Position numbers and translations under genes: made by a program. Shown in pieces: positions 5,874 through 10,387 of a stretch of 10,387 nt of DNA. Origin of the DNA: Clostridia bacterium (GTDB lineage: Bacteria > Bacillota_A > Clostridia > Lachnospirales > Cellulosilyticaceae); contig JARBTY010000099.1 in the NCBI GenBank assembly GCA_029239935.1, positions 1-10,387 on the forward strand. The letters are read 5' to 3'. The notes under the pieces were generated by a model. The model had not been told where the DNA came from, did not search any database, and saw nothing but the letters and a program-made list of their open reading frames with translations. Position 1 is the stretch's first letter; each line of letters starts with the position of its first letter.

Positions 5874-6893
5874 ATGAAGGACAAATTAGAACAAATTAAA
5901 GTAAGTGCTGTAGACCTTATAGAAAAAACAGGTGCTCTTGGCGCACTGGAAGACTTAAGAGTACAATATCTTGGGAAAAAGGGAGAACTGACAGCAGTTC
6001 TTCGAAATATGAAAGATTTAAGTGCAGAGGAAAGACCAGTTATAGGGCAGCTTGCTAATATTGTAAGGGAAGAGATTGAAAAAAGGCTCGTTCTTAAAAA
6101 GGGCTTGTTAGAAATAGCTTCTCAAAACGACAAATTACAGGAAGAAATCATTGATATTACGATGCCAGGCAAACAGCTAACTTATGGGCATATGCATCCT
6201 CTTCAGCAAACGCTTGAACACATCCAAAGTATATTCCTTGGAATGGGTTATGAGATTATAGATGGGCGAGAAGTAGAGACAGCCTACTATAATTTTGATG
6301 CACTCAATCTGGGAGAAGAGCATCCGGCTCGTGATGAGCAAGATACTTTTTACATTACCAGTGAGATGGTCCTAAGAACGGCTACTTCGCCAGTACAGGT
6401 TCATACAATGGAAACACAAGAACTGCCCATTCGTATGATTGCTCCAGGCAAGGTATATCGCTCAGATGAAGTAGATGCGACGCACTCACCGGTTTTTCAT
6501 CAAATAGAGGGGCTTGTCATTGATAAGCATATTACCTTTGGTGATCTAAAGGGTGTGTTAGCTGAATTTGCAAAGGCTTTATTTGGAGACAAGGTAGAAG
6601 TTAAGTTTAGACCTCACTATTTCCCTTTTACAGAGCCCAGTGCAGAAGTAGACGTAACCTGTGTGATGTGCGGCGGAAAAGGCTGTAGTGTTTGTAAAGG
6701 AACAGGATGGATAGAGGTATTAGGTTGTGGGATGGTTCATCCAAAGGTCTTGAAAATGGCTGGAATTGATCCAGATGAGTACTCTGGTTTTGCATTTGGA
6801 ATGGGACTTGAACGTCTAACAATGCTTAAATACAATATTAATGACTTAAGACTTTTCTATGAAAATGATATACGTTTCTTGTCACAATTTTAG
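5874..6893 (+). CDS. pheS: phenylalanyl-tRNA synthetase alpha subunit
   Basis: It is the catalytic subunit of the alpha2-beta2 enzyme that charges tRNA-Phe in the cytoplasm. The protein has 339 residues, normal length. Residues 1 to about 95 form the N-terminal helical coiled-coil arm that contacts tRNA. The class II catalytic core follows: GHMHPLQQT (105-113), LRTATSPVQ (167-175), motif 2 around [20 protein letters not shown] (187-206), [15 protein letters not shown] (247-261), and motif 3 [11 protein letters not shown] (305-315). Between them, residues 263-278 hold two CxxCxGxG repeats (Cys263, 266, 271, 274), a Gram-positive type insert that could bind zinc. AAGGAG lies 7 bases before the ATG. 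It is first in a two-gene operon behind the Phe T-box. Confidence 0.98.
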   Translation: MKDKLEQIKVSAVDLIEKTGALGALEDLRVQYLGKKGELTAVLRNMKDLSAEERPVIGQLANIVREEIEKRLVLKKGLLEIASQNDKLQEEIIDITMPGKQLTYGHMHPLQQTLEHIQSIFLGMGYEIIDGREVETAYYNFDALNLGEEHPARDEQDTFYITSEMVLRTATSPVQVHTMETQELPIRMIAPGKVYRSDEVDATHSPVFHQIEGLVIDKHITFGDLKGVLAEFAKALFGDKVEVKFRPHYFPFTEPSAEVDVTCVMCGGKGCSVCKGTGWIEVLGCGMVHPKVLKMAGIDPDEYSGFAFGMGLERLTMLKYNINDLRLFYENDIRFLSQF

Positions 6894-6918
6894 GCCAAGG
6901 TAGAAAGGAGAAAATAAA

Positions 6919-9306
6919 ATGAATGTACCTATGTCGTGGTTAAAGCAATATGTAGATATAGATGTGGATATGAAAACTTTTGAAGATAAGATGACGATGT
7001 CAGGCTCAAAAGTAGAGGCAATAGAGGAAAGTGGAAAAGAAATAACCCGTGTAGTAGCTGGAAAAATTATAGAGGTAGCAGCACATCCCAATGCAGACAA
7101 GCTGCGTATCATGCAGGTAGATATAGGAGGCGAAACGCCTCTTCAGATTGTAACAGCTGCTAGTAATGTGCAGCTTGGGGATACCGTGCCTGTAGCATTA
7201 GATGGGGCAACTTTGGCTAAGGGGCTTAAAATCAAAACAGGTAAGCTTCGTGGTGAAGTTTCAGAAGGGATGTTTTGCTCTGTAGAAGAACTGGGATTTG
7301 ATGAAAAGGATATTGAAGATGCCCCTCATGACGGCGTTTATGTCTTTAAAAGTTCTATAGCCCTTGGAACAGATGTTAAACCGTTTTTTGGACTAGGTGA
7401 AGTGGTTGTTGAATATGAAATCACCTCTAACAGACCTGACTGTTTCAGCATATTAGGGATAGCAAGAGAGGCAGCGGCTACTTTTAATAAAGCTTTTAAA
7501 TTTCCTGAAATAAAAGTACAGGAAGTGGACGGAGATGCTGGGGCAATGGCCTCAGTAAAAATCGAAAACGCTACATTGTGTCCAAGATATGCTGCAAGAA
7601 TTATCAAAAATGTAAAAGTCGGCGCTTCACCTAAATGGCTTAAAGACAGACTTTTATCAGCAGGACTAAGACCCATCAATAATATTGTGGATATCACTAA
7701 TTATATGCTGCTGGAATTTGGGCAGCCAATGCATGCTTTTGATTATGACAAATTATCACAACACAGCATTATTGTGAGAAATGCATATGAGGGAGAGTCT
7801 CTGACAACACTTTTTGGCGATGAACTGACCCTAGACCAATCTATGCTTGTTATAGCTGATGCTGAAAAAGCAGTGGCAGTAGCTGGGATTATGGGCGGAG
7901 AAGCTACAAAGGTAACAGAGGACACACAAACGATTCTTTTTGAATGTGCCAACTTCAATGGCTACAACATCCGTCAAACTTCTAAAAAATTAGGTCTTAG
8001 AAGTGATTCTTCTGCAAAGTATACAAAAGGCCTTGATCCTAATAACGCTATTTTGGCATTAGAGCGGGCAGCTCAGCTTATTGGTGAGGTGGGAGCAGGA
8101 GAAGTGGTTAGAGGGGTTATCGATGTTTATCCAAACAAAAGAGAATCCTTAACAATCCCTTATGATGTTTGTTGGATTAATAAATTTTTGGGAACTGATG
8201 TATCGGAAGAAGAAATGATTGGTTATTTGACTAAGCTGGAGTTTGAAGTTAATCAAGAAGCTAAAACAGTCACTGTTCCAACCTTTAGACCCGATGTGAC
8301 AATGATGGCAGATCTGGCAGAAGAAGTTGCAAGATTATATGGTTATGACCGTATTACGCCTACACTTGAAAGAGGCAAACCAACCATCGGACGCAAAAAC
8401 TTTGAACAGCTTGTAGGGGACGATATAAGAAATTTTATGAGCATGTATGGGATTTATGGTGCTTTAACCTATACGTTTGAAAGCCCAAAAGTTTTTGATA
8501 AACTTAATTTAGGCAGTGAAAATCCCTTAAGAGATACTTTGATAATCACCAATCCTTTAGGTGAAGATTTTAGTATTATGCGTACGACTACTTTAAATGG
8601 CCTATTAAATTCTCTAGCGACCAACTATAACAGAAGAGTAGAGGATGCAGCCCTTTATGAAATAGGTAAGATTTATACAAAGCAAGGAGCGGATACGCTT
8701 CCAGGAGAAGTCAAAAAGCTCACCATTGGTATGTATGGCAAAAAGACAGATTTCTTTACGCTAAAGGGTGTTGTTGAAGCACTAATTGATAGGCTGCATA
8801 TCACCGGTATGGAGGTCAATAGAAACAGTGAACTCCCATTTATGCACCCAGGCAGATGTGCTAACCTCATCCTTAATGGACAAAATGCAGGTTTTTTTGG
8901 AGAAGTACATCCTGTCGTGACTAAAAATTATGATTTAGACGTGAAGGTCTATATAGCAGAAATAGATTTCCAAACCTTATTACAAAATATCAGCACGGAC
9001 ATCGTCTTTAAGCAGCTGCCTAAATACCCTGCTACAACAAGAGATATTGCAATGCTTGTGAAAGAAGATGTTTTAGTTGGACAAATAGAAAAGACAATCA
9101 GTGAACGCAGCGGTAAATTACTTGAAAAAGTCCAGTTGTTTGATGTTTACCAAGGCAAACAAATAGAAGCAGGGCATAAGTCAGTGGCTTATAAATTAAC
9201 GTTTAGAGCAGAGGACAGAACCCTTACAGATGAAGAAATCCAAAAAGTCATGAAAAAAGTTTTAAATGGCCTTGAAATGAATTGTGGAGCAAAATTAAGA
9301 GATTAG
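6919..9306 (+). CDS. pheT: phenylalanyl-tRNA synthetase beta subunit
   Basis: It is the structural, tRNA-binding and editing partner of PheS. At 795 residues it is full length with all expected parts. A tRNA-binding OB-fold lies at about 45-150 (AGKIIEVAAHPNADKL...). A B3/B4 editing domain spans about 210-385, with RPINNIVDITNY (251-262), MGGEATKVTEDT (325-336) and RSDSSAKYTKGLDP (361-374). A B5 domain lies at about 408-480, with TFRPDV and ARLYGYDRI. A catalytic-like core without active-site motifs spans about 490-690. A C-terminal ferredoxin-fold anticodon-binding domain starts near 703 (LPKYPATTRDIAMLV) and ends in CGAKLRD. GAAAGGAG precedes the ATG by about 9 bases, and the gap to pheS is 25 bases, so the two are co-transcribed. 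No frameshift or missing domain is seen. Confidence 0.98.
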   Translation: MNVPMSWLKQYVDIDVDMKTFEDKMTMSGSKVEAIEESGKEITRVVAGKIIEVAAHPNADKLRIMQVDIGGETPLQIVTAASNVQLGDTVPVALDGATLAKGLKIKTGKLRGEVSEGMFCSVEELGFDEKDIEDAPHDGVYVFKSSIALGTDVKPFFGLGEVVVEYEITSNRPDCFSILGIAREAAATFNKAFKFPEIKVQEVDGDAGAMASVKIENATLCPRYAARIIKNVKVGASPKWLKDRLLSAGLRPINNIVDITNYMLLEFGQPMHAFDYDKLSQHSIIVRNAYEGESLTTLFGDELTLDQSMLVIADAEKAVAVAGIMGGEATKVTEDTQTILFECANFNGYNIRQTSKKLGLRSDSSAKYTKGLDPNNAILALERAAQLIGEVGAGEVVRGVIDVYPNKRESLTIPYDVCWINKFLGTDVSEEEMIGYLTKLEFEVNQEAKTVTVPTFRPDVTMMADLAEEVARLYGYDRITPTLERGKPTIGRKNFEQLVGDDIRNFMSMYGIYGALTYTFESPKVFDKLNLGSENPLRDTLIITNPLGEDFSIMRTTTLNGLLNSLATNYNRRVEDAALYEIGKIYTKQGADTLPGEVKKLTIGMYGKKTDFFTLKGVVEALIDRLHITGMEVNRNSELPFMHPGRCANLILNGQNAGFFGEVHPVVTKNYDLDVKVYIAEIDFQTLLQNISTDIVFKQLPKYPATTRDIAMLVKEDVLVGQIEKTISERSGKLLEKVQLFDVYQGKQIEAGHKSVAYKLTFRAEDRTLTDEEIQKVMKKVLNGLEMNCGAKLRD

Positions 9307-9307
9307 A

Positions 9308-9343
9308 AAAAAGCAGTGGAAGATACATCTTCTGCTGCTTTTT
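9308..9343 (+). terminator. intrinsic terminator of pheST
   Basis: It begins two bases after the pheT stop. AAAAAGCAG (9308-9316) pairs with CTGCTTTTT (9335-9343), extended by two G-U pairs and GAAGA/TCTTC (9319-9323/9328-9332) to 16 positions with a TACA loop. The final TTTTT is the U-tract. Confidence 0.9.
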
Positions 9344-9345
9344 AA

Positions 9346-9420
9346 TAGCTCCCTATACACAACATAAGTGTGTTATAATATACAGTAAAAGAGATTAAAA
9401 TAAGATAAGGAAGGGAGCTA
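9346..9420. repeat. 9-base perfect inverted repeat framing the dnaE promoter
   Basis: TAGCTCCCT (9346-9354) and AGGGAGCTA (9412-9420) are exact reverse complements 57 bases apart. The right arm covers the dnaE Shine-Dalgarno GGGAG. The left arm begins 3 bases after the pheT terminator and lies upstream of the predicted dnaE start site, so only read-through RNA from pheT would contain both arms. Confidence 0.5.
9371..9379 (+). promoter_or_regulatory. extended -10 promoter of dnaE
   Basis: TGTTATAAT is a perfect extended -10 (TG-n-TATAAT). No good -35 lies 16-18 bases upstream, which is usual for extended -10 promoters. Transcription would start near 9386. A small inverted repeat (ACACA-7-TGTGT, 9357-9373) abuts the -10 hexamer and could be an operator, though it is short. 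Confidence 0.6.
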
Positions 9421-9428
9421 AATAGACA

Positions 9429-10387
9429 ATGGTAAGTGACTTTACACATTTGCATGTGCATACTGAGTATAGCCTGTTAGATGGTTCGGCTAAAATTAAT
9501 GATCTTTTAGACAGAGCCGGCGAATTGGGTATGAAGAGCTTAGCTATTACAGATCATGGTGTGATGTATGGTGTTGTGGATTTTTATAAAGCAGCTAAGC
9601 AAAGAAATATAAAACCTATTATTGGATGTGAGGTTTATTTAGCTTCTCGAACGCGTTTTGATAAAGAACCTATGGATTTAAGTTCTAATCATCTGGTGCT
9701 TTTAGCAGAAAACAATATAGGTTACCAAAATCTTATTAAGATGGTTTCATTAGGTTTTATAGAGGGTTTTTACAGAAGGCCTCGTATTGATTACGATTTA
9801 TTAGAAGCCCATCATGAAGGACTAATTGCGCTGGGAGCGTGCCTTGCAGGGCCGGTCAGCAGAAAGCTCCTAAGAGATGAATATGAATCAGCTAAAGAGA
9901 CGGCTATTAAACTAAGAGATATCATGGGACAGGATCACTTTTTCTTAGAGCTGCAAGACCATGGGATGAAACAGCAGCAAAAAGTCAATCAACTGACCAT
10001 GAGACTTGCTGATGAACTCAATATCAATATGGTAGCCACCAATGATGTCCATTATATAAAAGCCGAGGATGCAAACCCCCATGAAGTGCTTTTATGTATC
10101 CAAACAGGTAAGACCATGCAGGATGAAGATCGTATGATTTATGAAGGGGGACAGTATTATCTTAAAGGTCATGAAGAGATGGAAAAGCTCTTTCCCTATG
10201 CCACAAAGGCACTGGAAAACACAGCTAAGATAGCTGACCGTTGTGATGTAACCTTTAACTTTAATGAGCTGAAATTACCAAGCTTTGATGTGCCAGAGGG
10301 CACCACAGCAGAGGCTTACTTAAGAGAAAGGTGTTACAGCGGATTAAGTAAAAGATATAACCCTATTACAAAAGAACTAGAAGACAG
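9429..10387 (+). CDS. dnaE: DNA polymerase III alpha subunit (DnaE), N-terminal part
   Basis: This is a replicative DNA polymerase subunit; in Bacillota, DnaE works alongside PolC, which is not in this window. Only the first 319 codons are present; the gene runs off the window end. ATG at 9429 is the first start after an in-frame TAG at 9423. AAGGGAG lies 11 bases upstream, a slightly long spacing. Residues 1 to about 200 are the PHP domain: HLHVHTEYSLLDG (7-19), ITDHG (40-44), then IIGCEVY, LGACLAGPV and ATNDVHY, all typical of the DnaE N-terminus. The metal-type histidines of HLHVH and DHG are intact, so PHP activity cannot be excluded. The frame is open to the edge with no sign of damage. 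The distinction from PolC rests on the PHP domain being at the very N-terminus without an OB-fold or exonuclease insert ahead. Confidence 0.95.
   Translation, partial: MVSDFTHLHVHTEYSLLDGSAKINDLLDRAGELGMKSLAITDHGVMYGVVDFYKAAKQRNIKPIIGCEVYLASRTRFDKEPMDLSSNHLVLLAENNIGYQNLIKMVSLGFIEGFYRRPRIDYDLLEAHHEGLIALGACLAGPVSRKLLRDEYESAKETAIKLRDIMGQDHFFLELQDHGMKQQQKVNQLTMRLADELNINMVATNDVHYIKAEDANPHEVLLCIQTGKTMQDEDRMIYEGGQYYLKGHEEMEKLFPYATKALENTAKIADRCDVTFNFNELKLPSFDVPEGTTAEAYLRERCYSGLSKRYNPITKELED

Noticed and set aside
6882..7112. Minus-strand open frame across the pheS-pheT junction
   Set aside because: It is opposite two clear genes and has no start signal or family likeness.
1..10387. CRISPR array, insertion sequence, prophage or defence genes
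   Set aside because: No spaced direct repeats, transposase-like or phage-like products, or terminal repeats are seen. All genes but the first are standard housekeeping genes with consistent codon use.

Overview
The window looks like a chromosomal housekeeping segment of a low-G+C Gram-positive bacterium (Bacillota, most likely class Clostridia; a Lachnospirales-type organism is my guess, not a proof). The signs are AT-rich intergenic DNA, strong AAGGAG-type ribosome binding sites, sigma-A-like promoters, a tRNA-sensing T-box leader in front of pheST, a Gram-positive type PheS with a cysteine cluster, a type I-beta DAHP synthase and a PPi-type phosphofructokinase. I see no mobile elements, CRISPR array, tRNA or rRNA.

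Layout. The left half is on the minus strand. At 1-434 is the 5' part of a gene for a small secreted protein resembling the copper amine oxidase N-terminal-like (stalk) family, with its own promoter. Bases 546-3949 hold a compact aromatic amino acid operon transcribed aroF -> tyrA -> aroA. It has a strong promoter at 4049-4078 and ends in a likely hairpin terminator at 502-539. The 254-base gap at 3950-4203 carries the aroF promoter, an AT-rich leader with inverted repeats and a possible Tyr/Phe-rich mini-ORF, and the strong terminator of the next gene. A PPi-dependent type phosphofructokinase gene lies at 4204-5451. The 422-base gap at 5452-5873 holds back-to-back promoters for pfk (minus) and pheS (plus) and a complete phenylalanine T-box with its intrinsic terminator. 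On the plus strand follow pheS (5874-6893), pheT (6919-9306), a terminator directly after the pheT stop, a short promoter region framed by a perfect 9-base inverted repeat, and the first 319 codons of dnaE (9429-10387, running off the window).

How it fits together. AroF makes the first compound of the shikimate pathway, AroA the next-to-last step before chorismate, and TyrA turns prephenate into the tyrosine precursor, so the operon feeds tyrosine and phenylalanine synthesis. PheST charges tRNA-Phe, and its T-box senses uncharged tRNA-Phe. Synthesis and use of aromatic amino acids are thus adjacent but divergently controlled. PFK (glycolysis) and DnaE (replication) are unrelated neighbours.

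The window is largely conventional. The items most worth a second look are the aroF leader (possible MYIYNYFI peptide plus AT-rich inverted repeats), the inverted repeat whose one arm covers the dnaE Shine-Dalgarno, and the active-site signature of the phosphofructokinase. I found no convincing undescribed system.
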